DNA of 64,000 nucleotides from Shimia sp049116215 (GCF_049116215.1 NZ_JAGDZB010000006.1:62001-126000), one strand, 5' to 3'; shown: positions 14,613 through 23,434, numbered from the stretch's first letter. Program-made: numbers and translations. Notes: generated from the letters alone by a model not told the origin.

Positions 14613-15527
14613 ATGTCAGCGCGTTTGCCACCATTAAATGCACTAAAAGCGTTTGAAGTTGCGGGGCGGCACGAAAATTTCAGTCAGGCGGCCAAAGAGC
14701 TTGGTGTCAGCCATTCCGCGATCAGTCGGCATGTGCGGGGGTTGGAGCACCAATTGGGGGTGGCGCTGTTTCGCGATCTGCCGAGGGGGGTGGAATTGAC
14801 CGCGGCCGGGCGGGCGTATCTGGATAAGGCAAGCGCAGGGTTGGAGTTGATTGCGCAAGCAACGGAGGAACTGGCAGGGCCGGTGCGTGGGCGCATTGTG
14901 GTGAGCTGTGAGCCTCGGTTTGCCAGATCCGTGCTGGTGCCACTGCTGTCAGAGTTTTACGCCCGCCATCCAGAGGTGGATGTGCGGTTGGAGTCTTCGC
15001 GCACACTTGTGGATGTGGAGCACTATGAGGCGGACATTGCTTTGCGGTTTGCCAAGCAGGGTCAGTTGGACGTGCCGTCTGATTTGGTGAGCAACTTGCC
15101 GATGTATGTCTATGCCGCGCCGTCCTTGCGGCCAGAAGGTTGGACAGAGGTCTCTCAATTGATGGAGTATCGTCGCTTTCGCGATCGCAATGCGGATGTT
15201 TGGCGTCTATGGGCGGAAACACAGGGGCTGGACGGCGAGCTTTGGAGCCTGACCGGCTGGCGCTTGCAGGCGGAGCTGGCGTATGAGGCATGCCTGTGCG
15301 GGCAGGGTGTGTACCTTGGCGGCTCTGACTGTGCGCAGCGGGATGTCGCGGCGGGGCGTCTGATCCGGTGCTTTGATCATGCGCTTTATGATGGTGCGAT
15401 ATGCCTGATCATGGGGTCACAGGCGGAGCGAAAGAAGGCGGCACGCTTGTTCCGGAGCTGGTTGTTGGAGGCAACGGAAAACCTGCGGGTGCCGGTCGAG
15501 AAAGCGAAACATCAACCAATTGGTTGA
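14613..15527 (+). CDS. LysR-family transcriptional regulator (GcvA-like)
   Basis: A 304-residue LysR protein opening RLPPLNALKAFEVAGRHENFSQAAKELGVSHSAISRHVRGLEHQLGVALFRDLPRGVELTAAGRAYL, the GcvA-type signature start, followed by a substrate-binding domain (RGRIVVSCEPRFARSVLVPLLSEFYARHPEVDVRL). The ATG at 14613 follows a GGGGGAG ribosome binding site; an upstream start adds only seven residues. No obvious operon partner follows; the small divergent gene at 14236-14439 is the nearest candidate target. Confidence 0.9.
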   Translation: MSARLPPLNALKAFEVAGRHENFSQAAKELGVSHSAISRHVRGLEHQLGVALFRDLPRGVELTAAGRAYLDKASAGLELIAQATEELAGPVRGRIVVSCEPRFARSVLVPLLSEFYARHPEVDVRLESSRTLVDVEHYEADIALRFAKQGQLDVPSDLVSNLPMYVYAAPSLRPEGWTEVSQLMEYRRFRDRNADVWRLWAETQGLDGELWSLTGWRLQAELAYEACLCGQGVYLGGSDCAQRDVAAGRLIRCFDHALYDGAICLIMGSQAERKKAARLFRSWLLEATENLRVPVEKAKHQPIG

Positions 15528-15652
15528 ATATGTTGTTTGCCGATCTCACACCGGTCTTTCGGTATTTTGGGTGTCCGCCGAAAATTCTGAAACCAAACAC
15601 TTATTTTTATTTTCAACGGCTTATGGTGTTTTTGGCATGACGCTTTCGGCTG

Positions 15653-15681
15653 TTGACTCAAGTCGTGCTGCACCGTAGCAA
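15653..15681 (+). promoter_or_regulatory. Candidate promoter of the atp operon
   Basis: TTGACT (15653-15658), a 17-base spacer and TAGCAA (15676-15681) form a plausible sigma-70-type promoter about 30 bases before the atpI start. The -10 match is weak. Confidence 0.35.
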
Positions 15682-15712
15682 TGCGCCAACGTTAGCGAGG
15701 GGTAAATTGCGC

Positions 15713-16042
15713 GTGAGCGAGGCCGACCACAAAGACCAAATGAAGCGTCTGGAGGAACGGATCGCAGGAGCTAAAAAAGCTCTGGACCCAAAACCCCGTG
15801 CTGATGAGCACTATTCGGCGGCCAATTTGGCCTGGCGCATGGTCATCGAAATGGTTTCCGGTCTTGGGATCGGATTTGGCATCGGATACGGGCTGGACAG
15901 CCTGTTCGGGACAATCCCGATCTTTCTGGTGCTGTTTACAATGCTTGGTCTGGCCGCTGGCGTCAAAACGATGCTGAACAGCGCCAAAGAGATCGAAAAG
16001 AAACAAGTGGCTGAGGCCACTGAGAGAGACGAGAGGGACTGA
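15713..16042 (+). CDS. atpI: F0F1 ATP synthase assembly protein AtpI
   Basis: A 109-residue AtpI/gene-1-like protein. The soluble N-terminus (DQMKRLEERIAGAKKAL) is followed by two membrane helices, NLAWRMVIEMVSGLGIGFGIGYGLDSLFG and PIFLVLFTMLGLAAGVKTMLNSA. AtpI helps assemble the c-ring and may aid magnesium uptake. The GTG at 15713 is preferred, with GAGGGG upstream; a TTG six bases earlier is possible. It heads atpI-B-E-X-F, the F0 half of the ATP synthase; F1 genes are elsewhere, as is usual in this group. Confidence 0.88.
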   Translation: MSEADHKDQMKRLEERIAGAKKALDPKPRADEHYSAANLAWRMVIEMVSGLGIGFGIGYGLDSLFGTIPIFLVLFTMLGLAAGVKTMLNSAKEIEKKQVAEATERDERD

Positions 16043-16044
16043 AC

Positions 16045-16803
16045 GTGGCAAGCGAAGCACACGGCGCAGAACAAGGCGGCCTAGAATTCCACCCAATGGA
16101 TCAGTTTCTGGTGAAGCCTTTGTTTGGCGGCACTGAGGTTGGTCTGTTCACCATCACCAACGTCACCCTGTGGATGGCGCTGGCTGTTGTGGCGGTTGTT
16201 GCCATGATGGTTGTGGGCACCCGTCGTCGCGCGATTATCCCAAGCCGCGGACAGTCCATCGGTGAGCTGGCGTATGGCTTCATCTACAAAATGGTCGAAG
16301 ATGTGGCCGGCAAAGACGCCGTCAAGTTCTTCCCATATATCATGACCCTGTTCATGTTCATCGTGATGTCCAACTTCCTGGGTCTGATCCCTGGCTCCTT
16401 CACAACCACATCCCACTTTGCCGTGACCATCGTACTGGCGCTGCTGGTGTTTGTGACCGTGACTGTTGTTGGCTTTGTGAAAAACGGCGCTAGCTTCCTT
16501 GGCCTGTTCTGGGTGTCCAGCGCGCCGCTGGCGCTGCGTCCGGTGCTGGCCGTGATCGAAGTGATTTCCTACTTTGTTCGTCCGGTGAGCCACAGCGTTC
16601 GTCTGGCAGGCAACGTGATGGCCGGTCACGCCGTGATCAAAGTGTTCGCAGGCTTTGCCGCTGTGGCTGTGATCAGCCCGGTGTCCGTTGTCGCGATCAC
16701 CGCAATGTATGGCCTTGAGGTGCTTGTTGCCTTCATCCAGGCCTACGTCTTTACCATTCTGACCTGTGTGTATCTGAAAGATGCGCTGCATCCTTCGCAC
16801 TAA
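16045..16803 (+). CDS. atpB: ATP synthase F0 subunit a
   Basis: A 252-residue integral membrane protein with the family N-terminus (FHPMDQFLVKPLFGG), MSNFLGLIPGSFTTTSHFAVTIVLALLVF, and the stator helix LRPVLAVIEVISYFVRPVSHSVRLAGNVMAGHAVIKVF carrying the essential arginine in SVRLAGN. Subunit a forms the two proton half-channels against the c-ring. It starts with GTG two bases after the atpI stop. Confidence 0.96.
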   Translation: MASEAHGAEQGGLEFHPMDQFLVKPLFGGTEVGLFTITNVTLWMALAVVAVVAMMVVGTRRRAIIPSRGQSIGELAYGFIYKMVEDVAGKDAVKFFPYIMTLFMFIVMSNFLGLIPGSFTTTSHFAVTIVLALLVFVTVTVVGFVKNGASFLGLFWVSSAPLALRPVLAVIEVISYFVRPVSHSVRLAGNVMAGHAVIKVFAGFAAVAVISPVSVVAITAMYGLEVLVAFIQAYVFTILTCVYLKDALHPSH

Positions 16804-16858
16804 CGGTCCCAGAACTCGAACTCTATCTATTAACTTCCAATCGTAAGGAGATACACTC

Positions 16859-17083
16859 ATGGAAGGTCAACTCGCACACATCGGCGCAGGTCTCGCAGGC
16901 ATGGGTACAGGCATCGCAGCACTTGGTGTTGGTAACGTTGCTGCCAACTTCCTGGCCGGCGCTCTGCGCAACCCATCCGCAGCTGCTTCCCAGACTGCAA
17001 CTCTCTTCATCGGCATCGCGTTTGCAGAAGCACTGGGCATCTTCTCGTTCCTGATCGCTCTGCTGCTGATGTTCGCCGTCTAA
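16859..17083 (+). CDS. atpE: ATP synthase F0 subunit c
   Basis: A 74-residue hairpin of two membrane helices: GAGLAGMGTGIAALGVGNVAANFLAGALRNPSAA and TATLFIGIAFAEALGIFSFLIALLLMF. The proton-carrying carboxylate is the glutamate in GIAFAEALGIF; no sodium-binding glutamine pattern precedes it, so protons are the likely ion. AAGGAG lies nine bases before the ATG. A long hairpin (17108-17134) follows the gene and may stabilise the upstream transcript, fitting the need for many c subunits per complex. Confidence 0.96.
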   Translation: MEGQLAHIGAGLAGMGTGIAALGVGNVAANFLAGALRNPSAAASQTATLFIGIAFAEALGIFSFLIALLLMFAV

Positions 17084-17107
17084 GCCTAGCGGAATACATC
17101 CTTACGG

Positions 17108-17134
17108 CTGGGTGGGCGCCACGCGCTCACCCAG
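17108..17134 (+). promoter_or_regulatory. Intercistronic hairpin between atpE and atpX
   Basis: CTGGGTG-g-GCGC pairs with GCGC-t-CACCCAG around a CAC loop, giving a 12-pair stem with one G-U. No T-run follows and the operon continues, so it is more likely an mRNA-processing or stabilising element than a terminator. Confidence 0.6.
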
Positions 17135-17164
17135 TGTAACCAGGAAGTTCCCAAGGAGGACGCT

Positions 17165-17686
17165 ATGGCGACCAATACCAACGCCGCTGAAGCGGTACAT
17201 CCAATGCCGCAGCTGGAACCCTCGTTTTGGGGCAACCAGGTGGTCTGGCTCCTGATCACACTTGTTGTGATCTACCTCGTCCTGTCGCGCATTGCGCTGC
17301 CGCGCATCGCTGCGGTTCTGGCAGAGCGTCAGGGGACCATTACAAATGACATCGCCGCAGCTGAAGAGCTGAAGGCGAAAGCCGTGGAAGCGGAAGAGGC
17401 TTACAACAAAGCTCTCGCCGACGCCAAAGCCGAAGCAGCACGTATCGTTGCCGAAGCCAAAGCGGAGATCCAGGCTGACCTGAACGCGGCCACCGAAAAG
17501 GCGGACGCAGATATTGCAGCGAAGGCTGCCGAGTCGGAGAAGGCCATTGCCGATATCCGTGCCGGTGCGCTGGAAAGCATCAAAGACGTGGCCAACACCA
17601 CCACTGTTGAATTGGTTTCCGCTCTTGGCGGCAAAGCTGAAGATGCGGATGTGGCAAAAGCCGTTGATGCGCAGATGAAGGGCTAA
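17165..17686 (+). CDS. atpX: ATP synthase F0 subunit b'
   Basis: A 173-residue peripheral-stalk subunit. A single membrane helix (VVWLLITLVVIYLVLSRIALPRIAAVLAERQGTI) is followed by a long Ala/Glu/Lys-rich coiled coil. Separate b' and b genes are typical of photosynthetic and related alphaproteobacteria. AAGGAGG precedes the ATG. It pairs with the b subunit encoded five bases downstream. Confidence 0.92.
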   Translation: MATNTNAAEAVHPMPQLEPSFWGNQVVWLLITLVVIYLVLSRIALPRIAAVLAERQGTITNDIAAAEELKAKAVEAEEAYNKALADAKAEAARIVAEAKAEIQADLNAATEKADADIAAKAAESEKAIADIRAGALESIKDVANTTTVELVSALGGKAEDADVAKAVDAQMKG

Positions 17687-17691
17687 GACAC

Positions 17692-18255
17692 ATGCGTAAA
17701 CTGACCACAGTTGCAGCTGTCATGGCGCTGAGCGCCACCCCGGCGCTGGCCGCAAGCGGTCCATTCTTCTCGCTGCGCAACACAGACTTTATTGTGACAC
17801 TGGGTTTCATCCTGTTTGTCGCAATCCTGATGTACTTCAAAGTGCCATCCATTCTGGGCGGCCTTCTGGACAAACGTGCAGATGACATCAAATCCGAGCT
17901 GGACGAAGCCCGCGCCCTGCGTGAGGAAGCCCAGACGGTTCTGGCGTCTTATGAGCGCAAACAGAAAGAAGTTCAGGAGCAAGCTGCACGCATCGTAGAG
18001 CACGCCAAGAGCGAAGCTCAGGCGGCAGCAGATCAGGCAAAAGTTGATCTGGAAGCCTCCATCGCGCGCCGTCTGGCTGCGGCGGAAGACCAGATTGCTT
18101 CGGCAGAAGCTGCGGCTGTCAAAGAAGTGCGGGACCAAGCGGTTGTTGTCGCTATCAGCGCAGCCCGCGACGTGATTTCCCAGCAGATGACAGCGGCGCA
18201 AGCCAACAAGCTGATCGACGCTGGTATCTCTGAAGTAGACGCCAAGCTGCACTAA
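17692..18255 (+). CDS. atpF: ATP synthase F0 subunit b
   Basis: A 187-residue stalk subunit. It opens with a hydrophobic stretch resembling a signal sequence (LTTVAAVMALSATPALAASG), then a membrane segment (DFIVTLGFILFVAILMYFKVPSILGGLLDKR) and a long charged coiled coil. The LGFILFVAIL-x-YFKVPS pattern is typical of the alphaproteobacterial b subunit. It ends the F0 operon and is followed by a strong terminator. Confidence 0.93.
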   Translation: MRKLTTVAAVMALSATPALAASGPFFSLRNTDFIVTLGFILFVAILMYFKVPSILGGLLDKRADDIKSELDEARALREEAQTVLASYERKQKEVQEQAARIVEHAKSEAQAAADQAKVDLEASIARRLAAAEDQIASAEAAAVKEVRDQAVVVAISAARDVISQQMTAAQANKLIDAGISEVDAKLH

Positions 18256-18283
18256 GCCTGCTGACTGTCTGAACAAGTTTAAG

Positions 18284-18312
18284 AAAACCCGGTCCTGAAT
18301 GGGCCGGGTTTT
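18284..18312 (+). terminator. Terminator of the atp F0 operon
   Basis: AAAACCCGG and CCGGGTTTT form a nine-pair stem around TCCTGAATGGG, followed by T-rich sequence (TTCTGCATTTTT). Confidence 0.85.
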
Positions 18313-18389
18313 CTGCATTTTTGCCGCCTTTCAGCCGCATTCTCGTGGTGTTTCTCAGGTCAACAGAGGCACGTCCTGGGAGTTTAGGT

Positions 18390-18773
18390 ATGCATAAAGT
18401 GGCAATTTTTCTGGTGATCGCAGCGGCGACGGGCTGTTCCGGCGGCACCACCAAAGTGTCCACCAAATCCGCGCCGTTGGAGCCGGGCGAGGTGTATTGG
18501 GCCAAAAACCAGCTGGCGGTCCAGACGGACCTCCCTGGTGAGGCACGGTTTCAGAATTTTGAGATCATGGCGCTGAGCAATGGCGATCGGGTCTATTGTG
18601 GCGAGATGAATGCCATGGCGCGCTCCGGCATCTCAGAGGGCTTTGTGCCGTTTTACATGCGCCGCAGCGCGGGGACGGTGAAAGCTGTGAACACTGGCGC
18701 AGACAGCGCGGAGTTCTCCGCACAAAAATGCGCAGAGGCCCGCAATGGCGCCCTGCGCATCAATAAGGTCTAA
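18390..18773 (+). CDS. Putative lipoprotein of unknown function
   Basis: A 127-residue protein with a lipoprotein signal, MHKVAIFLVIAAATGCSGG, giving a lipidated Cys near residue 16. The mature part (PGEVYWAKNQLAVQTDLPGEARFQNFEIMALSNGDRVYCGEMNAMARSG) has two further cysteines, in VYCGEM and QKCAEARN, which may form a disulphide. I do not recognise a named family. It lies between the atp operon terminator and the convergent RNase T2 gene, whose stop is three bases away, so it is probably monocistronic. Confidence 0.7.
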   Translation: MHKVAIFLVIAAATGCSGGTTKVSTKSAPLEPGEVYWAKNQLAVQTDLPGEARFQNFEIMALSNGDRVYCGEMNAMARSGISEGFVPFYMRRSAGTVKAVNTGADSAEFSAQKCAEARNGALRINKV

Positions 18774-18776
18774 GGC

Positions 18777-19415
18777 TTAGCGGACGGGATCAAAGCGCGC
18801 GTTAGGAAGCGTGCAGTCTTTGATCACGTCGCGGCCGCAGGGCACTGGTTCCAGGTCTTTGGACAGGCACACGCGGGCTTCCTGAATGAAGCTGTCGCGG
18901 CAGGTGATGGTCAGCATGTCCGGCTCAAGCTGTGGGTTCGCTTTCAAGAAGGCGTCCTCCACCACGGAGGCAGGCAGTTTCACGGTTTTGTCGAGTTTAC
19001 GGAAAACGGCCGGACGTGTGACGCTTTCATAAGCTTTGCGGGCGGTGGCGAAATAGTCTTCGCCGGACAGGCCGGAACATTTGCCGTGTTTCTTCCACTG
19101 GTACCAAGCCAGACCGGAGGTGCCCATAATATCGGCCATAGCGTTGGTCACATGGCGGGGTGGATTGCGTTCTGATGTGACGCAGTGAGACGGCCAGCCG
19201 CGGTGATATTGCGGCCAGAGGCCGTGCATGACCCAGCCGAAGTCTTCGCTGTCGTCACATTGCGGGCTGCCTTTGGCGTCACCTTCGATGGCGCACCAGT
19301 TCGGGGACCAGCTCAACGCCAGCACGTAATAGTCAAACTCTCTGGCTTTGTCGCCGTCGGCAATTGCCTGCCCAGAAACCAACAGGGCAAGGGCCATACC
19401 CAGCAATGAACGCAT
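18777..19415 (-). CDS. Ribonuclease T2 family protein
   Basis: A 212-residue secreted endoribonuclease. A signal peptide (LLGMALALLVSGQAIA) precedes the mature sequence. Both catalytic segments are present: MHGLWPQY with His64, and WYQWKKHGKCS with Lys and His110, surrounded by paired cysteines. RNase T2 enzymes cut single-stranded RNA through 2',3'-cyclic intermediates in the periplasm. The CpdB-type enzyme encoded at 28062-29951 could process such cyclic nucleotides, although it lacks a signal peptide here. Confidence 0.92.
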   Translation of the reverse strand: MRSLLGMALALLVSGQAIADGDKAREFDYYVLALSWSPNWCAIEGDAKGSPQCDDSEDFGWVMHGLWPQYHRGWPSHCVTSERNPPRHVTNAMADIMGTSGLAWYQWKKHGKCSGLSGEDYFATARKAYESVTRPAVFRKLDKTVKLPASVVEDAFLKANPQLEPDMLTITCRDSFIQEARVCLSKDLEPVPCGRDVIKDCTLPNARFDPVR

Positions 19416-19569
19416 TCACTCTTTCCTTTTTTGTTCAGCCGCACTATATCGGGCTCAAGTTCCCCTACAACGGAAACCCGCGCCAGACCATCGGTGCCGT
19501 CTGACAAAAGTCAGACGACGGGAAATCTGTATCTTTTTTCAGGGGAAAAACGTCGTAAGGAGTAGAGAT

Positions 19570-20325
19570 ATGGCCAAGCTGCTGCACCCCAAAGCCACTG
19601 CCGTCTGGCTGGTGGACAACACCACGATCAGCTTCAAACAGATCGCGGATTTTGTTGGCATGCACGAGCTGGAAATTCAGGGCATCGCAGATGGCGATGT
19701 GGCTGCAGGCGTGAAGGGCTTTGACCCGATCACCAACAACCAGCTGGTTCAGGCGGACATCGATGCGGCGGAGAAAAACCCGCTGGCAAAGCTGAAGCTC
19801 AAGTTCAACGCTGCGGCGTCTGGTGAAGAGAAGCGCCGTGGCCCACGTTACACCCCGCTGTCCAAGCGTCAGGATCGCCCAGCGTCTATCTTGTGGCTGG
19901 TGAAGTTCCACCCGGAACTGTCTGACGGTCAGGTGAGCAAGCTGGTGGGCACCACCAAGCCAACCATCCAGGCGATTCGGGAGCGTACTCACTGGAACAT
20001 TGCCAACATCCAGCCGATTGACCCGGTGGCTCTGGGCCTGTGTAAACAGTCTGAGCTTGATGCCGCGGTTCAGAAAGCCGCAGCGAAGCGCGCTGCCGAA
20101 GGCGTTGTGATGTCGGATGACGAGCGTCGCAAGCTGGTGTCCACCGAGCAATCGCTGGAGATGGACGCGGAGCCGAAGATGCCAACCTCGATTGAAGGTC
20201 TGGAGACTTTCTCCCTGGCGGATGACGACGAAGACGACAGCGACAAGCGTTCGGACGATGACTTCGCGGACGCGGACAGCTTCTTCAACCTGCCGGGTGG
20301 TGATGAGGAAGAACAGCCGCGGTAA
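19570..20325 (+). CDS. trcR: Cell cycle transcriptional regulator TrcR (DUF1013)
   Basis: A 251-residue protein: MAKLLHPKATAVWLVDNTTISFKQIADFVGMHELEIQGIADGDVAAGVKGFDPI, then RPASILWLVKFHPELSDGQVSKLVGTTKPTIQAIRERTHWN, a second helix-turn-helix-like part, and an acidic tail rich in Asp. This is the DUF1013 protein known in Caulobacter as TrcR, a component of the cell-cycle circuitry of alphaproteobacteria. The ATG at 19570 follows AAGGAG. A terminator follows at once, so it stands alone. Confidence 0.9.
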   Translation: MAKLLHPKATAVWLVDNTTISFKQIADFVGMHELEIQGIADGDVAAGVKGFDPITNNQLVQADIDAAEKNPLAKLKLKFNAAASGEEKRRGPRYTPLSKRQDRPASILWLVKFHPELSDGQVSKLVGTTKPTIQAIRERTHWNIANIQPIDPVALGLCKQSELDAAVQKAAAKRAAEGVVMSDDERRKLVSTEQSLEMDAEPKMPTSIEGLETFSLADDDEDDSDKRSDDDFADADSFFNLPGGDEEEQPR

Positions 20326-20350
20326 GCGCTGCAACACAATTCAAGATTGG

Positions 20351-20380
20351 AAGGCCGTGCTTACCCAGCGCGGCCTTTTG
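20351..20380 (+). terminator. Terminator after trcR
   Basis: AAGGCCGtGC pairs with GCgCGGCCTT around TTACCCA, followed by TTGCATTTT. It separates trcR from the convergent recR. Confidence 0.75.
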
Positions 20381-20394
20381 CATTTTGGTGGTGG

Positions 20395-20985
20395 TCAGAG
20401 AGTTTTGCGGGCCATCAGAGCTGCGCTGATGGTGCCTTCGTCGAGGTAGTCCAGCTCGCCCCCTACCGGGACGCCCTGCGCCAGCGATGTCAGGCGCACC
20501 TGCTCCTCCAATTGGTCGGCAATGTAGTGTGCGGTGGTCTGACCATCCACGGTGGCATTGAGTGCGAGAATAACCTCAGAGATGCCTTCGCTGACGACAC
20601 GGTCCATCAAGCGGGGGATAGAGAGCTCTTCTGGGCCGACGCCCTCCAGAGCGGAGAGGGTGCCGCCCAGCACGTGGTAGCGGCCGTCAAACACTTGCGC
20701 GCGTTCCATGGCCCAGAGGTCAGCGACGTCTTCGACCACGCAGAGCACACCGGTGGCGCGTTTCTCAGACGCGCAGATGTCACAGATATCCGAGGTGCCC
20801 ACGTTGCCGCAGTTCAGGCACTCACGTGCGGTGGCAGCGACTTGTAGCATGGCGTCTGACAGCGGCGTGAGCAGCAGCGCGCGTTTGCGGATCAGGTGCA
20901 ACACCGCGCGCCGCGCAGAGCGCGGGCCAAGCCCGGGGAGCTTGGCCATCATGTCAATTAAGGTATCAATTTCGGAACTGCTCAT
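20395..20985 (-). CDS. recR: Recombination mediator protein RecR
   Basis: A 196-residue protein with the RecR layout: helix-hairpin-helix region LIDMMAKLPGLGPRSARRAVLHLI, a four-cysteine zinc finger C-x2-C-GNVGTSDI-C-x2-C, and a Toprim domain (GVLCVVEDVADLWAMERAQVFDGRYHVLGGTLSALEGVGPEEL). RecR loads RecA at gaps together with RecO and RecF. The start MSSSEID is preferred; an upstream ATG would add eight residues. It follows ybaB and dnaX on the same strand, the classical dnaX-ybaB-recR order. Confidence 0.95.
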   Translation of the reverse strand: MSSSEIDTLIDMMAKLPGLGPRSARRAVLHLIRKRALLLTPLSDAMLQVAATARECLNCGNVGTSDICDICASEKRATGVLCVVEDVADLWAMERAQVFDGRYHVLGGTLSALEGVGPEELSIPRLMDRVVSEGISEVILALNATVDGQTTAHYIADQLEEQVRLTSLAQGVPVGGELDYLDEGTISAALMARKTL

Positions 20986-21051
20986 GTCCGGGCCTTTTCT
21001 GGCAACCATTTAGACTGGTTATAGCAAGAACCAACCCGGAACACACGTTTC

Positions 21052-21396
21052 TTAAAACGGCAGTTTCATGTCCGCTGGCAGGCCAAGCTCGGAAGTGATT
21101 TTGCCCAGCTCTTCCTGTGCGCGGTCGCTGGCTTTGGTCTGGGCGTCTTTGATGGCTGCGAGGATCAGGTCTTCGACCACTTCTTTGTCGTCGCCATTGA
21201 AGATCGACGGATCGATGTCCAATGCTTTCAGCTCACCTTTGGCAGAGGCGGTGGCCTTCACGAGGCCTGCGCCACTTTCGCCGACAACCATGATGTTGTG
21301 CAGCTCGTCCTGCATCTCGGTCATCTTGGATTGCATTTCCTGGGCTTTTTTCATCATGCCGGCCATGTCGCCGAGGTTGCCGAGTCCTTTGAGCAT
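21052..21396 (-). CDS. YbaB/EbfC nucleoid-associated protein
   Basis: A 114-residue protein: LGNLGDMAGMMKKAQEMQSKMTEMQDELHNIMVVGESGAGLVKATASAKGELKALDIDPSIFNGDDKEVVEDLILAAIKDAQTKA. This is the full YbaB pattern of a small DNA-binding dimer that coats DNA. It sits between dnaX and recR, its usual place. Confidence 0.95.
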   Translation of the reverse strand: MLKGLGNLGDMAGMMKKAQEMQSKMTEMQDELHNIMVVGESGAGLVKATASAKGELKALDIDPSIFNGDDKEVVEDLILAAIKDAQTKASDRAQEELGKITSELGLPADMKLPF

Positions 21397-21494
21397 TGGG
21401 TCTCTCCTGAGTGTGATTGCTTGCCGCCTAGATACGGATCAGGTGGCTTATAAACAAGGGTTTGATGGCAAATAGCGTTAAGCGCCAGAGTGGC

Positions 21495-23273
21495 TCACTC
21501 CTCAAACGGATCCCATTCGTCTTCGACCTCGGGCAGCGCTTCTGCGAGGGCTTCGTTGGCCAACTCGCGCCGGGATTTGATCTCTTTGATCTTGGATTTG
21601 GGAAAAGCTTCCATCACGGCCTGTACCAACGGATGAGCCAGAGCCTGTTCGCGCATTTCGTTTTTCGCGGCGTCGCGGATTTCGGCAATCGAAGGCGCAC
21701 CGCCTTCGTTCACCAAAATCACCGCCCAGCGGGTGCCGGTCCAGCGTTGCAGCTGGCTGCCGAGTTTTTGCGCCAGATCGTTGGGGGCACCGGGCGCGGG
21801 CTGAAACTCGATACGGCCAGGTTGGTAGTTGGCGAGGCGCACGTATTCTTCGACATGCACGCGCAGCACGCCGTCTCGGCGCTGACGGATCAGTTCTACC
21901 ACGTGTTCGAAAGTTGGATATTTGGCCAGAGCGGCATCGTTCTGCACGGCCAGGGCTGTGACGGTACCGCCGCCGGCGCGAGCTGTTGGCGCACCATGCA
22001 TGGGGCCATTGCCACCGCCCATTGGTCCACCCTGTGCATTGGTGCTGACCGCGCCTGGTCCACCACCGTAGCCGCCGCCACCACCGTTGGGTGGTGCGGG
22101 GGGAGGGGGCGTGTCTTGCAGTTTGCGCACCAGTTCTTCGGGGCTGGGCAGGTCGGCGACATGGGTCAGGCGGATGATGGCCATTTCTGCGGCCATCATG
22201 GCGTTCGGGGCTGCGGCCACTTCTTCCAGTGCTTTCAGCAGCATCTGCCACATGCGGGTGAGCACACGCATCGGCAGGTCAGTGGCCATGGACTGACCGC
22301 GGGCGCGTTCATCCGGGCTGACGGTGGGGTCTTCCGCGGCTTCCGGTGTGATCTTCACAACAGAGACCCAATGGGTGATCTCCGCCAAGTCGCGCAGGAT
22401 GGCCATGGGATCGGCCCCGGCGGCGTATTGAGCGGAGAGTTCGTTGAGTGCCCCACCGGCATCGCCGCGCAAGATCATGTCAAACAGATCAAGCACGCGG
22501 CCCCGGTCCGCCAGCCCCAGCATGGCGCGGACCTGATCGGCGGTGGTTTCCCCAGCACCGTGAGAGATGGCCTGGTCCAGTAGAGAGGTTGCGTCTCGAG
22601 CGGAGCCTTCGGCAGCACGGGTGATCAACGCCAGCGCATCATCTGCAATTTCAGCACCTTCGGAGCTGGCAATGCGGTTGAGCAGACCAATCATGTCTTC
22701 CGGTTCAATCCGGCGCAGATCAAAGCGTTGGCAGCGTGAGAGCACGGTCACCGGAACCTTGCGGATCTCGGTGGTGGCGAAGATGAACTTCACATGGGCT
22801 GGCGGTTCTTCCAGCGTTTTCAGCAGCGCGTTGAACGCGCTGGTGGACAACATGTGCACCTCATCGATGATGTAGATTTTGTAGCGCGCAGAAGCCGCCC
22901 GGTAGTGCACAGAATCGATGATTTCGCGGATGTCGTTCACGCCGGTGCGGGAGGCGGCGTCCATCTCCATCACGTCAACGTGGCGGCCTTCCATAATGGC
23001 GGTGCAGTGCTCACAGACGCCGCAAGGCTCGGTGGTGGGGCCGGAGCCGCCATCGGGGCCAATGCAGTTCATGCCTTTGGCGATGATCCGTGCTGTGGTG
23101 GTTTTGCCGGTGCCGCGGATGCCGGTCATGACAAAGGCCTGCGCAATTCGATCGGCCTCAAAGGCGTTTTTCAGGGTGCGAACCATGGCGTCCTGTCCCA
23201 CGAGATCCGCAAAGGTTTCGGGGCGATATTTGCGCGCGAGAACCTGATAGGCGGTGTCGGGAGTGTCAGTCAT
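21495..23273 (-). CDS. dnaX: DNA polymerase III subunits gamma and tau
   Basis: A 592-residue clamp-loader ATPase: YQVLARKYRPETFADLVGQDAMVRTLKNAF, Walker A GIRGTGKTTTARIIAKG, a zinc site in PCGVCEHC, the Walker B and SRC segment (IDEVHMLSTSAFNALLKTLEEPP, TVLSRCQRFDLRR). After domain III there is a Pro/Gly-rich linker (about residues 405-440) and a tau-like C-terminal domain. I did not identify a programmed frameshift slippery site that would give the short gamma form. It is transcribed with ybaB and recR. Confidence 0.95.
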   Translation of the reverse strand: MTDTPDTAYQVLARKYRPETFADLVGQDAMVRTLKNAFEADRIAQAFVMTGIRGTGKTTTARIIAKGMNCIGPDGGSGPTTEPCGVCEHCTAIMEGRHVDVMEMDAASRTGVNDIREIIDSVHYRAASARYKIYIIDEVHMLSTSAFNALLKTLEEPPAHVKFIFATTEIRKVPVTVLSRCQRFDLRRIEPEDMIGLLNRIASSEGAEIADDALALITRAAEGSARDATSLLDQAISHGAGETTADQVRAMLGLADRGRVLDLFDMILRGDAGGALNELSAQYAAGADPMAILRDLAEITHWVSVVKITPEAAEDPTVSPDERARGQSMATDLPMRVLTRMWQMLLKALEEVAAAPNAMMAAEMAIIRLTHVADLPSPEELVRKLQDTPPPPAPPNGGGGGYGGGPGAVSTNAQGGPMGGGNGPMHGAPTARAGGGTVTALAVQNDAALAKYPTFEHVVELIRQRRDGVLRVHVEEYVRLANYQPGRIEFQPAPGAPNDLAQKLGSQLQRWTGTRWAVILVNEGGAPSIAEIRDAAKNEMREQALAHPLVQAVMEAFPKSKIKEIKSRRELANEALAEALPEVEDEWDPFEE

Positions 23274-23434
23274 GGCCGTCCTGAAAGTTGCGGGGTCGCA
23301 GATTCGACTGGCCCCTGTGCGTGGTCTGGCGCAGGTTATGCGGGCGAAGGCGGCGCGTCCACCGGATATGCGGGTGGACAGGCTGGGTTGCGGGCCGCAA
23401 ACAGCGCTCTGGCGCTTGAAAATGGGGGGAAGAC

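Noticed and set aside
15653..15666. TTGACTCAAGTCGT before atpI as an FNR box
   Set aside because: The right half-site reads GTCGT instead of (A/G)TCAA, so the match is incomplete. The TTGACT is better read as a -35 element.
22020..22110. Gly/Pro-rich repetitive DNA as a possible tandem repeat array
   Set aside because: It is the low-complexity linker of DnaX, in frame and without exact repeat units.
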